From NCBI RefSeq assembly GCF_003054285.1, contig NZ_QBKS01000002.1, forward strand, positions 930,001 through 994,000: DNA of 64,000 bases, written 5' to 3'. Positions 23,918 through 32,288 of this stretch are shown one piece after another; positions within the stretch are counted from its first letter, which is position 1; every line of letters begins with the position of its first letter. The DNA comes from Litoreibacter ponti (GTDB lineage Bacteria; Pseudomonadota; Alphaproteobacteria; Rhodobacterales; Rhodobacteraceae). The notes below the pieces were generated by a model. The model made no database searches. It was not told where the DNA came from and saw only the letters and a list, made by a program, of their open reading frames with translations. Position numbers and translations under genes: made by a program.

Positions 23918-25819
23918 ATGAGACTGAAGACTATCGCAGCTTTTGTCGTCGCCGCTGGCCTGTCGGTCGGGGGGGCGTATCTTGCGTCCGGATGGGTTGA
24001 GCAGCGCTCCGCCGCGGCTGTCACCTCGACCCTGATCGACGGCGAGCACGAATATATCTCGGTCACGACAGATGGTCTTTTGGTGGCGCTCGGCGGGCAG
24101 GCCCCGGACGAGGCCACCCGGTTTCGCATCGTCTCCGCCGTCGGCCGCGTCGTCGATCCCGACCGCATCGTAGACAATATGGATGTCCGGGCCGCGACCC
24201 AGATCGAGGCCCCGCGCTTCTCGGTGGAAATGCTGCGCAACGGGGATGGGATTTCGCTGATCGGGCTCGTGCCCGAACGCGGGGATGAGGCGGAAAGCGA
24301 AATCGCCATTGTCGAACGGCTGTCGGACGTCGCGGGCGAGGGTGGCGTGACGAATATGCTCGAAAGTGCCAGCTACCCCGTTCCGTTGAATTGGGACCGC
24401 GCGCTGGACTTTGCCATCGACGCGCTCCGCGAGCTAGAGCGCTCGAAGATCTCTGTTTCGGCTGATCTGGTCGAAATCACCGCGATATCGAATAGCCCCG
24501 AAGATCAGCGCAACATCGAAAGCCGGCTTGCACGGCGCGGGCCGGAAGGCGTGCGGCTCGCTTTGCGCATCTCCGCGCCGCGCCCAGTTATTACACCGTT
24601 TACCCTGCGCTTTACGCTGGATGCGGAGGGCCGCGCGGCCTTCGATGCCTGCTCCGCCGACACACCCGCCAGCCGGTCACGCATCCTGCGTGCGGCGACC
24701 GAGGCAGGGCAGATCGAAAAGCCCGATTGCGCCATCGGGCTGGGCGTGCCCTCCCCGAACTGGGCGGAGGCGGTCGAGATTGCTATTGCTGGCCTAAAAG
24801 ATATGGGCGGTGGGTCGCTGACATTTTCGGATGCGGACGTCACGCTGATCGCGCTCGACACGACGCCGCAGGGCACATTTGACCGGGTTGTGGGCGAAAT
24901 CGACGCCGCCTTGCCCGACGTCTTTTCGATGCATGCGGTCTTGCCGGAAAAGGTCGAGGTGAATGCCGAGGGCGAAGACCTGATCCCGGAGTTCACCGCG
25001 ACCCGCAGCCCTGAAGGACTGGTCCAGCTGCGCGGCCGTCTCAACGATGACAGCATCGAGCAGATCGTCGGCTCCTTCGCGCGCGCTCAGTTCGGGTCGG
25101 ACAACGTCTATCTGGCAACGCGTGATGACCCGGGGCTGCCACAGAATTGGGCCGTGCGCGTGCTCGCCGCATTGGAAGGCCTCGCCACTCTGGAAAACGG
25201 CTCTGCACTGGTGCAGGAAGACTACGTCGAAATTCGCGGCACAACGGGCGACAAGCAAGCGTCGGACACGATCTCGCGCATGTTGGCCGACAAGCTGGGC
25301 GATGCGGAGAATTTCGAGCTGTTCGTGCGCTATGACGAGCTACTCGACACGACGCTGAACATCCCGACGCCAGAGGAATGCGTCAGCCGCATCAACACAA
25401 TCATCGACGGCGCCAAGATCGTGTTCGAGCCGTCATCTTCGGAGATTACCCCGGATGCCAGCCGCACCATCGACCGCATCGCGGAGATCGCGCGGCAATG
25501 CGAGCGGGTGAAGATGGAGATCGGCGGGCACACCGACAGCCAGGGCCGCGAAGTGATGAACGAAGAGCTGAGCCAGCAGCGCGCCGATGCCGTGCTGGCC
25601 GCGCTTCTGTCGCGGCGGGTGCTGACGGGCAACATGACCGCGCGCGGCTATGGTGAGGCACAACCGATTGCGGACAATTCGACCGAAGAGGGCCGCGAAG
25701 CCAACCGGCGCATCGAGTTCAAGCTGTTGACAGATGCCCGCGCTGCGGCCACACCCGAGGCACCGGCCGAGGATGGCACGGCCGAGACTTCAGAAGAGAC
25801 CGAGACCCCCAGTGAATAG
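23918..25819 (+). CDS. OmpA-family envelope protein with BON-like N-terminal repeats
   Basis: The 633-residue protein has an N-terminal signal or anchor segment (IAAFVVAAGLSVGGAYLASG). Several BON-like alpha/beta repeats follow, each beginning with a strand of the form SVTTDGLLVALGGQAPDEA; others lie near residues 85, 340 and 435. The C-terminal OmpA/peptidoglycan-binding domain (about 490-605) keeps GHTDSQGREVMNEELSQQRAD, with the conserved Asp and Arg that bind diaminopimelate. A Glu/Thr/Ala-rich tail follows. It should sit in the periplasm, bound to peptidoglycan. An 8-bp overlap with the next gene suggests they form a unit. Confidence 0.88.
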   Translation: MRLKTIAAFVVAAGLSVGGAYLASGWVEQRSAAAVTSTLIDGEHEYISVTTDGLLVALGGQAPDEATRFRIVSAVGRVVDPDRIVDNMDVRAATQIEAPRFSVEMLRNGDGISLIGLVPERGDEAESEIAIVERLSDVAGEGGVTNMLESASYPVPLNWDRALDFAIDALRELERSKISVSADLVEITAISNSPEDQRNIESRLARRGPEGVRLALRISAPRPVITPFTLRFTLDAEGRAAFDACSADTPASRSRILRAATEAGQIEKPDCAIGLGVPSPNWAEAVEIAIAGLKDMGGGSLTFSDADVTLIALDTTPQGTFDRVVGEIDAALPDVFSMHAVLPEKVEVNAEGEDLIPEFTATRSPEGLVQLRGRLNDDSIEQIVGSFARAQFGSDNVYLATRDDPGLPQNWAVRVLAALEGLATLENGSALVQEDYVEIRGTTGDKQASDTISRMLADKLGDAENFELFVRYDELLDTTLNIPTPEECVSRINTIIDGAKIVFEPSSSEITPDASRTIDRIAEIARQCERVKMEIGGHTDSQGREVMNEELSQQRADAVLAALLSRRVLTGNMTARGYGEAQPIADNSTEEGREANRRIEFKLLTDARAAATPEAPAEDGTAETSEETETPSE

Positions 25820-26135
25820 ATCCGAGTTCATCATCGCCACAGCCTTTATCCTGTTCGTGGCGTTCTGCGTGGGCTGGTTCACATGCTGGCTGGTGCAGCG
25901 GTTCAGCCGCGTGACGACCGCGGATATCGCAGAGCTCGACGAGATGGCAAAGGCGCTGCATGACGCGGAAGAGACGCGCGATCAGGCGATCACCTACCTG
26001 CAGCAGCGCGAGGCGGAGCTGACCAACCAGCTGTCCCAGACAGAGGCCGAATTGAAGGCGGCAATGGACGGGTTGCGCGACGCGCGCCATGAGGCTGAAG
26101 AACTGCGCACCTACCTCGAGCGGCAGCAGGGCTAG
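25812..26135 (+). CDS. Small membrane-anchored coiled-coil protein
   Basis: The 107-residue protein starts at GTG 25812 (VNRSEFIIATAFILFVAFCV). One N-terminal membrane helix is followed by a continuous charged helix from DIAELDEMAKALHDAEETRD to RTYLERQQG, whose heptad-like Leu/Ala spacing predicts a coiled coil. Starting earlier would only extend into the OmpA gene in another frame. The overlap with the OmpA-like gene and the shared envelope location suggest a partner protein. I know of no function. Two tandem hairpins follow. Confidence 0.78.
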   Translation: MNRSEFIIATAFILFVAFCVGWFTCWLVQRFSRVTTADIAELDEMAKALHDAEETRDQAITYLQQREAELTNQLSQTEAELKAAMDGLRDARHEAEELRTYLERQQG

Positions 26136-26143
26136 GCGGGCGG

Positions 26144-26183
26144 AAGGCCGTTGAACGGCCTTTAAGGCGCGTTGACGCGCCTT
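26144..26183. terminator. Tandem inverted-repeat hairpins between convergent genes
   Basis: Two perfect hairpins lie 1 nt apart: AAGGCCGT-TGA-ACGGCCTT (26144-26162) and AAGGCGCGT-TG-ACGCGCCTT (26164-26183). They share the AAGG...CCTT ends and differ inside. They fill most of the 56-bp gap between the coiled-coil gene and moaE and probably act as a bidirectional terminator. There is no long U-tract, so a Rho-associated or RNA-protecting role is also possible. Confidence 0.6.
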
Positions 26184-26191
26184 ACACCCCG

Positions 26192-26635
26192 CTACGACCA
26201 GCGGTCGAGCGCGTCTTCGTCGTCCTGTTTGCTTTCGACCCAATCGGCACCTTGCGCGGTGACCTCCTTCTTCCAGAAGGGCGCGCGGGACTTGAGATAA
26301 TCCATCAGAAAATCCGCCGCCGCGAACGCATCGGTGCGGTGGCGCGAGGCAGTCGCGACCATCATGATATTGTCGCCCGCTTGCATCAGGCCGTGACGGT
26401 GGATCACCAGAACGTCGGCCAGCGACCAGCGCTTTTGCGCCTCTTCACAGATCTGCGTAATCGCGCGTTCGGTCATGCCCGGGTAATGCTCGATCTGCAT
26501 TTCGCTCAGGCCGCCGGACACATCGCGGGTCACGCCGGTGAAGCTGACAATCGCGCCGATATCGGTGTTGCCGCGGCCAAAGGCGTTCAACTCCGCCCCC
26601 GGATCGAACTCGGCCTCTTGCACCACGACCCGCAT
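26192..26635 (-). CDS. moaE: Molybdopterin synthase catalytic subunit
   Basis: It is the large subunit of molybdopterin synthase, which converts cyclic pyranopterin phosphate to molybdopterin with sulfur from MoaD. The 147-residue protein has GAIVSFTGVTRD, LEHYP-like IEHYPGMTER, IHRHGLMQAGDNIMMV and the catalytic lysine region KSRAPFWKKE. It begins 3 bp after moaD ends. Confidence 0.96.
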   Translation of the reverse strand: MRVVVQEAEFDPGAELNAFGRGNTDIGAIVSFTGVTRDVSGGLSEMQIEHYPGMTERAITQICEEAQKRWSLADVLVIHRHGLMQAGDNIMMVATASRHRTDAFAAADFLMDYLKSRAPFWKKEVTAQGADWVESKQDDEDALDRWS

Positions 26636-26638
26636 CGC

Positions 26639-26887
26639 TCAGCCGCCTGTCATGGGCGGGAAGAACGCAACCTCCCGCGCGCCGTCGAGCGAAGCACCGA
26701 AATCGGTCAGGTCCTGGTCCACCGCCACCCGTAGGGATGAGAGATCGGAGAAAGCCAGGGCGTAGCGCTCTTCGCGGGCGCGCAGCTCTTCGACCAGCTC
26801 CAGCACGGTCTTGGCCTGCGTCTCAAGCCGCTCCTTGGGCATCCCGATGCGCTCGCGCACCCAGGCGAAGTACAGCACGTCAATCAC
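26639..26887 (-). CDS. moaD: Molybdopterin synthase sulfur-carrier subunit
   Basis: The 82-residue ubiquitin-like protein starts at GTG 26887 (VIDVLYFAWVRERIG). It ends with the essential Gly-Gly that is adenylylated and thiocarboxylated (FFPPMTGG). The GTG overlaps the pgsA stop as GTGA, so moaD translation is coupled to pgsA. Longer upstream starts read only through pgsA in another frame. Confidence 0.95.
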   Translation of the reverse strand: MIDVLYFAWVRERIGMPKERLETQAKTVLELVEELRAREERYALAFSDLSSLRVAVDQDLTDFGASLDGAREVAFFPPMTGG

Positions 26888-27555
26888 GACTTCACCTCGT
26901 CGCGCAAATACGGCATCGCCTTGCGGAGATAGTCGAACCCGGTGACCAGCGTCAGCACGGCCGCAATCGTCAGCAGCACGGTCCCGATCAGGAAGGTCAG
27001 GTTCGCCGCCTCCGAATACCACATCAGCCCCAGCGTATCCTCGGCGCTGCCGCTCATGATCGCCTCCAGCACGGCATTGTCCATGCCGGTCGTCCGGTCG
27101 AGGAACTCATGCTCGAACAGACCGGTGGCGAACAGCACGGCGATTGCGACCATCTGCGCTGTGGTTTTCCATTTGGCGAGGTTGGTCACCTTGAGAAGGC
27201 CCGCTGTATCGCCCAAAAACTCGCGCAGGCCAGACACGAAAACCTCGCGGAAAATGATCACCGTCGCGGGCAGCAGAATCCACGGGTTCATGCCGGAAAA
27301 GCCCGTGATGACGCAAAGGGCAATCACCACCATCGCCTTGTCCGCGATCGGGTCGAGCATCGCGCCGAACTTGCTTTCCTGTTTCCACGCGCGCGCAAGG
27401 TAGCCGTCGATCCAGTCGGTCAGCGCCGCGGTGACGAACAGGATCAGCGCGAACCAGTCGGCATAGGGGCGCTGGAAGTAGAGAAACATCACGGCGACGC
27501 CGGGGGCGGCCAGCAGGCGCAGAAGCGTCAGGATGTTGGGTATGTTCCACGTCAT
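26884..27555 (-). CDS. pgsA: CDP-diacylglycerol--glycerol-3-phosphate 3-phosphatidyltransferase
   Basis: It makes phosphatidylglycerol-phosphate from CDP-diacylglycerol and glycerol-3-phosphate at the inner membrane. The 223-residue protein has the CDP-alcohol phosphotransferase motif D-G-x2-A-R-x8-G-x3-D-x3-D, visible as DWIDGYLARAW and GAMLDPIADK, and several membrane helices. The start MTWNIPNILTLLRL at ATG 27555 is typical. In many related genomes this gene follows uvrC, which here lies about 17 kb away. Confidence 0.95.
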   Translation of the reverse strand: MTWNIPNILTLLRLLAAPGVAVMFLYFQRPYADWFALILFVTAALTDWIDGYLARAWKQESKFGAMLDPIADKAMVVIALCVITGFSGMNPWILLPATVIIFREVFVSGLREFLGDTAGLLKVTNLAKWKTTAQMVAIAVLFATGLFEHEFLDRTTGMDNAVLEAIMSGSAEDTLGLMWYSEAANLTFLIGTVLLTIAAVLTLVTGFDYLRKAMPYLRDEVKS

Positions 27556-27592
27556 GGGCCCATGTGTAGCGGAGCCCCGTGGCGGGGGGAAG

Positions 27593-28618
27593 TCACGAGT
27601 TGGGGGGCTGCGCGCGCGTGGTCTTACCCGGCTGGATTTTGACCGGCAGCGCGACACTGCGCGGGGCCTCGACCCCGTGGATACGGGCCAGAAGATTGCG
27701 CGCGCCTGTGATGCCCATCAGCTTGCGCGGGGTGGCGACCGTGGTCAGCTCCACCGGCAGCACGGAATTCAGGTCGAGCCCGTTGAAGCCGACGATGCCC
27801 ATGTCTTCGGGTACGCGCACTCCGCGCGCCTCGCAGGCCATCATGCCACCGAATGCCATGTGATCGTTGAGAAAGAACACCACATCGATCCCGGGCCCGT
27901 CCTGCGCCAGCAGCTGCTCCATCCCGCCATGCCCGGTCGCAAAAGCGTTGCCCAGCGCAGGACGCGCGACGGCGACCGATGCGATGCCATCGAACGCCGC
28001 GCGCAGCCCCGCGATGCGGGCATCGGCGCGCATGTCGTGGCTCTTGGGCGCGCCGATAAAGCCGGGGCGGCGATATCCCAGCGCGACGAGATAATCGCCG
28101 ACGTGCCGCCCCGCCTCGAAGTGATCAATGCCGACGTTTAAATCGATCGGATCATCCGTGTGATCCCAAACCTGCAGCACCGGCACACGGGCGTTTTCCA
28201 GACGCTCGCGCACCTGCGGGTGGTGGTGGGTGCCGGTCAGGATCACGGCGGCGGGCTGCCAGGACAAGAGCCGCTCGACCCAGGCCTTCTCGGCGTGGAT
28301 GTCATACTCGGTGGTGTCGATGACGGAGGCATAACCCGCGCTCTCGAACGTGCCGCGCATGCCTTTGAGGATGTCGGCGAAGACCTCCCCCGCGAAGGTC
28401 GGAAGCGAGATACCCACGAGGTTGGAGTTGTTGACCGCCAATGAGCGCGCGGCGGAGTTCGGCGTGTAGTTCATCTTGCGCGCGATGCTCAGCACTTCGG
28501 CGCGCTTTTTCTCCGAGACGCCCTCGATTCCCCGGATGGCCCGCGACACGGTCATGATCGACACGCCAGCGGCTTCCGCAACGTCTTCAATCTTGGCGGG
28601 TTTGCGGGTTCGGGGCAA
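27593..28618 (-). CDS. LacI-family transcriptional regulator, GntR-like
   Basis: The 341-residue protein has the LacI helix-turn-helix (KIEDVAEAAGVSIMTVSRAI), hinge helix (NSAARSLAVNNSNLVGIS) and a periplasmic-binding-protein-like effector domain. Its similarity leans to gluconate regulators. The start is TTG 28618 with AGGAA 8 nt upstream; no earlier ATG fits the HTH. It is divergent from the ABC importer operon, with a near-perfect palindrome between them (28689-28706), so it most likely represses that operon until gluconate or a related sugar acid binds. Confidence 0.92.
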   Translation of the reverse strand: MPRTRKPAKIEDVAEAAGVSIMTVSRAIRGIEGVSEKKRAEVLSIARKMNYTPNSAARSLAVNNSNLVGISLPTFAGEVFADILKGMRGTFESAGYASVIDTTEYDIHAEKAWVERLLSWQPAAVILTGTHHHPQVRERLENARVPVLQVWDHTDDPIDLNVGIDHFEAGRHVGDYLVALGYRRPGFIGAPKSHDMRADARIAGLRAAFDGIASVAVARPALGNAFATGHGGMEQLLAQDGPGIDVVFFLNDHMAFGGMMACEARGVRVPEDMGIVGFNGLDLNSVLPVELTTVATPRKLMGITGARNLLARIHGVEAPRSVALPVKIQPGKTTRAQPPNS

Positions 28619-28688
28619 AGAAGGTTCCTGTCGTTTGAGAGCACGTTACCGAGATTAGGCCATAAGAAACAGAGACCTGAGCGAGATT

Positions 28689-28706
28689 AACGTTAACGCT
28701 AACGTT
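28689..28706. promoter_or_regulatory. LacI-family operator palindrome
   Basis: AACGTTAAC (28689-28697) and GCTAACGTT (28698-28706) form an 18-bp palindrome with only the innermost-but-one pair mismatched, centred on CG as in LacI/GntR-family operators. It lies between the divergent LacI gene and the ABC operon (28619-28801). TATGTT at 28714-28719 could be the -10 of the ABC operon, which would put the operator over the -35 region. Confidence 0.75.
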
Positions 28707-28801
28707 GTTGCACTATGTTCTCCCTAGCGTCAATCGCCCGAAGCGCCGACACTATCTTACGCTCCGCCTGCGGGGCATCTGCGCGCATCTGGGAGGGTCA
28801 C

Positions 28802-29884
28802 GTGCCGAGAATTACCTTTGATCAGGTTCGCAAGGCCTACGGCACCGTTGAGGTGCTGCCTCCCTTTGATCTGGCACTCAATGATGGCGAATTCACTGTG
28901 CTTGTCGGCCCCTCGGGCTGTGGCAAGTCGACGACCTTGCGGATGCTCGCGGGGCTCGAAACGCTCTCGGGCGGCGAGATATACTTTGACGACAAGGCGA
29001 TCAGTACGCTCGAGCCCAAAGAACGCGACATCGCCATGGTGTTCCAAGATTACGCGCTCTACCCGCATATGAATATCGCCAAGAACATGTCATTCGCGCT
29101 GCGCCTCGCCCGGGTCTCGAAATCCGAGATCGAGGAGAAAGTGACGAGGGTGGCGAACATGCTCAACATCGGACATCTGCTGGACCGCAAGCCCGCCGAG
29201 CTGTCTGGCGGCCAGCGCCAGAGGGTCGCCATGGGCCGCGCACTGGTGCGCGATGCGGGCACGTTTCTGTTCGACGAGCCGCTGTCGAATCTCGACGCCA
29301 AGCTGCGCGGCAAGATGCGCACCGAACTCGCAGAGATGCGCGACACCATCGACAAGAACATGGTTTACGTGACCCACGATCAGGTCGAGGCGATGACACT
29401 GGGCGAGCGGATCGTCGTCATGGCCGACGGACTGATCCAACAGCAAGGCACGCCAGAGGAGCTGTTCAAGCAGCCGGTCAACAAGTTCGTGGCAGGCTTC
29501 ATCGGCTCGCCCACGATGAACTTCGTGGATGGCGAGCTGGTGGACGAGAAAGGCCAGATTTGGGTACGCGGCGACGGTTTCATGCTGCCACTGAGCGCCG
29601 AGACCTCGTCGCGCATGAAGCAGGGCGCGACAAAGGACGTCACCGTGGGGTTGCGTCCGTCGAGCTTCAGCCAAGACGTGACCACCGGCGCGCCGATCGA
29701 GCTGAAAGTGGTCGTAAGCGAATATTTGGGCGCGCAGAGCGTGCTTGTCACTCATTGCGGGGCCGCGGAGGTGCTGGTGGAAACCCAGAGCGCCGCGCCC
29801 GTCAAATCCGGAACCATTCAAAGCTTCGGGGTCAACACCGACGAGATCATGGTTTTCGACAAAACGTCAGGGCTGCGGCTCTGA
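28802..29884 (+). CDS. Sugar ABC transporter ATP-binding protein (MsmX/UgpC type)
   Basis: The 360-residue protein starts at GTG 28802 (VPRITFDQVRKAYGTVE) behind GGGAGG. It has Walker A GPSGCGKST (36-44), the LSGGQRQRVAMGRAL signature, Walker B FLFDEPLSNLDA and the switch His (VYVTHDQVEAM). A C-terminal TOBE-like OB domain marks it as the CUT1 carbohydrate-importer class. It powers the importer encoded by the next three genes. Confidence 0.95.
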   Translation: MPRITFDQVRKAYGTVEVLPPFDLALNDGEFTVLVGPSGCGKSTTLRMLAGLETLSGGEIYFDDKAISTLEPKERDIAMVFQDYALYPHMNIAKNMSFALRLARVSKSEIEEKVTRVANMLNIGHLLDRKPAELSGGQRQRVAMGRALVRDAGTFLFDEPLSNLDAKLRGKMRTELAEMRDTIDKNMVYVTHDQVEAMTLGERIVVMADGLIQQQGTPEELFKQPVNKFVAGFIGSPTMNFVDGELVDEKGQIWVRGDGFMLPLSAETSSRMKQGATKDVTVGLRPSSFSQDVTTGAPIELKVVVSEYLGAQSVLVTHCGAAEVLVETQSAAPVKSGTIQSFGVNTDEIMVFDKTSGLRL

Positions 29885-29915
29885 TCCAAAAACTAGCATC
29901 AGGGAGGAACCAAGA

Positions 29916-31253
29916 ATGCTATCACTCAAGACTATCCTGACCGGGACGGCAGTATCCGTTTCCATGGCAGGTTTCGCAGTGGCCGACGGCCATGGTGGAC
30001 CCTACGCGCCCTATGCGGGCACCACGCTCGTCATCAACGTCCCGGCACACCCGCATTACAACGCCATGATGAAGGTCTTGCCGCAATTTACCGAAGAGAC
30101 CGGCATCGAGGTCGAGGTGGACCAGCTGCAATACCTCAAGATGCGCGAGCGCCAGACGCTGGAGCTGACCAAGGATGAGGGCGATTATGACCTGATCTCC
30201 TACGTGGTGTTCTCCAAGGCGGATTATGTCTTCGCAGACCAGCTGGAGAACCTTGCGCGTTTCTTCATGAACCCCAAGCTGGCAGACCCGGCCTATGACG
30301 CCGAGGACCTGATCGACGGCTATGTCGCCAACATCGGCATCGCGGGCGGCTTCAAGGGCTATCTGCCCGGCGCGACCGGATCGCTGTTCGGTATCCCCTA
30401 TGGCTCTGAGACCTCGGTGCTTGCCTACCGCAAGGACATCTTCGAGAAGCACGGTATCGCAACGCCGGAAAACTACGACCAACTGCTCGACGCGGCCTGC
30501 AAGATCCCTGAAGTCGAAGAAGGCATGGGTGGCATGGCGTCGCGCGCGGCTTCCGGCCACCAAGCCTCACACGCGTTCCTGCTGCACCTTGCCCCGCTGG
30601 GCGGGCGCGTGTTTGACGACAACTGGGAGCCGATCATCAACAACGAAGCCGGCGTCGCCGCCGCCAACGCGCTGAAGACCATCGTGGATTGTGGCCCGGA
30701 AGGCTCGCAGACCTTCGGCCCATCTGAGGCGGCTGCGGCCTTCAGCCAGGGCCAGGCTGCGATGTTCATGGACTCGATTGCCTTCGCGGCCGGGTTCGAG
30801 GACCCCACCAAATCCAAGGTGGCTGGCAAGGTCGGCTACGCGCTGCACCCCGAGGGTGTGCGTCGCGGCTCGCAGACCGGTGGCTTCGGCATCGCGATCC
30901 CCAAGAACGCCCAGAACAAAGAGGCTGCCTTCCTGCTGATGCAGTGGCTGACCTCCAAAAAGGGCGATCTGGCTGTGGCAATGGCAGGCGGCAACCCGTC
31001 GCGCTTCTCGACCTATGAGAATGCCGAGCTGAACGCGAAATACCCGTATTCCGCGACCTTCGGCGAAGCCCTTAAATATGCCGATCCCGACTGGCGCCCG
31101 ATCATCCCGACCTGGGGCAAGATCAACGCCGACATCGGCACGACCATGAGCCAGGTGCTGACCGAGGGGCTTGACCCGCAAGAAGCGCTGGACGGTGTCG
31201 CCGAGCGTGCGCGTGCCATCATGGACGAGGCCGGCTACTACACCTGGCAATAG
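29916..31253 (+). CDS. Sugar ABC transporter substrate-binding protein
   Basis: The 445-residue protein has a signal peptide (MLSLKTILTGTAVSVSMAGFAVA, cleavage before DGHGG) and the family-1 extracellular solute-binding fold (VINVPAHPHYNAMMKVLPQF, GIPYGSETSVLAYRKDIFEKHGI). GGGAGG lies 9-14 nt before the ATG. It binds the imported sugar in the periplasm and delivers it to the two permeases. The cluster suggests a sugar or sugar acid as ligand, but binding-site residues do not settle it. Confidence 0.94.
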   Translation: MLSLKTILTGTAVSVSMAGFAVADGHGGPYAPYAGTTLVINVPAHPHYNAMMKVLPQFTEETGIEVEVDQLQYLKMRERQTLELTKDEGDYDLISYVVFSKADYVFADQLENLARFFMNPKLADPAYDAEDLIDGYVANIGIAGGFKGYLPGATGSLFGIPYGSETSVLAYRKDIFEKHGIATPENYDQLLDAACKIPEVEEGMGGMASRAASGHQASHAFLLHLAPLGGRVFDDNWEPIINNEAGVAAANALKTIVDCGPEGSQTFGPSEAAAAFSQGQAAMFMDSIAFAAGFEDPTKSKVAGKVGYALHPEGVRRGSQTGGFGIAIPKNAQNKEAAFLLMQWLTSKKGDLAVAMAGGNPSRFSTYENAELNAKYPYSATFGEALKYADPDWRPIIPTWGKINADIGTTMSQVLTEGLDPQEALDGVAERARAIMDEAGYYTWQ

Positions 31254-31260
31254 TCCCCAG

Positions 31261-31280
31261 GCGGGGCTTCGCGGCCCCGC
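31261..31280 (+). promoter_or_regulatory. Intercistronic stem-loop after the substrate-binding protein gene
   Basis: GCGGGGC (31261-31267) pairs with GCCCCGC (31274-31280) across TTCGCG, 7 bp after the stop codon and without a T-run. A second perfect palindrome, GGGGCCATGGCCCC, lies at 31327-31340. Such hairpins after solute-binding-protein genes commonly stabilise the upstream mRNA so that binding protein exceeds permease. The 117-bp gap holds no gene. Confidence 0.55.
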
Positions 31281-31370
31281 ACATCAAACACCTCCCCAAG
31301 GTCCCGGCGCGCCACAGTTGAGCGTCGGGGCCATGGCCCCCCAAGCCCTCGCACCACGGACCCTGATCTG

Positions 31371-32288
31371 ATGCAAACCGCGAACGTCAACAGGCTGACC
31401 CCCTACCTGTTCCTCGCCCCGGCTGCGATCGTGATGGGCGTCGCCCTGCTCTATCCCGTGGGCTACATGATCTACGCCAGCTTCCTTGACTGGAACCCCT
31501 CCCAACGCATTGGCGAGGCCGAGTTCGTCGGGCTGCGCAACTACACCAAACTTCTGACCGACGAGGCCTTCCGCGAAAGCTTCTTTGTCACCCTCAAATT
31601 CGCCTCGATCGTCGTGTCGCTGGAGATGCTGCTGGGCGTGGGGCTCGCCCTGCTGCTGGACCGCAACATCCGCGGCATGTCCACCCTGCGCACGCTGTTC
31701 ATCCTGCCGATGATGATAGCACCCATCGTGGTAGGCCTGATGTGGCGCTACATGTACCACCCGACGGTGGGCATCTTTAACCGCACGCTGAAATCGTGGG
31801 GGTTCGAGCCGATCCCGTGGCTGTCGGACGGGTCTTGGGCCTTTGCCTCCGTGATCATCGCCGATGTCTGGCAGTGGACGCCGTTCATCTTCATCCTGTC
31901 GCTGGCCGCGCTGCAATCGCTGCCGCAATCGGCCATGGAGGCCGCCCGGATCGACGGTGCCAATGGCTGGCAACTGATCTGGTTCGTTAAGCTGCCGCTG
32001 ATGATGCCGGTGCTGATCGTAACGCTGCTCTTGCGCCTGATCGACGCCTTCAAGGTGCTGGAGGTGATCTTGGTGATGACCAATGGCGGGCCGGGCCTGT
32101 CGACAGAAATCCTGTCGCTGCGCATATCGCGCACCGCGTCCGAGTTCCGCGAACTGGGCGAGGCGGCGGCGATGTCGAACTACCTGCTGATCCTCTTGAT
32201 GATCCTGACGGCGGCGATGTTCCTCTATAACAAGGCGATGGAGGCCCGTGCCGCCCGCCTGCGCGCCGCGGCGGAGGCAGACCTATGA
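31371..32288 (+). CDS. Sugar ABC transporter permease (MalF-type)
   Basis: The 305-residue inner-membrane protein has about six helices and the EAA loop that docks onto the ATPase (AMEAARIDGANGWQLIWFVKLPLMMP). It is the first permease of a CUT1 heterodimer. The final ATGA overlaps the second permease start (32285-32288). Confidence 0.95.
   Translation: MQTANVNRLTPYLFLAPAAIVMGVALLYPVGYMIYASFLDWNPSQRIGEAEFVGLRNYTKLLTDEAFRESFFVTLKFASIVVSLEMLLGVGLALLLDRNIRGMSTLRTLFILPMMIAPIVVGLMWRYMYHPTVGIFNRTLKSWGFEPIPWLSDGSWAFASVIIADVWQWTPFIFILSLAALQSLPQSAMEAARIDGANGWQLIWFVKLPLMMPVLIVTLLLRLIDAFKVLEVILVMTNGGPGLSTEILSLRISRTASEFRELGEAAAMSNYLLILLMILTAAMFLYNKAMEARAARLRAAAEADL

Noticed and set aside
31327..31340. 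GGGGCCATGGCCCC as a regulatory operator
   Set aside because: It is a perfect palindrome but G+C-rich, lies inside a transcribed gap and has no repeat elsewhere in the window; an RNA stem is enough.
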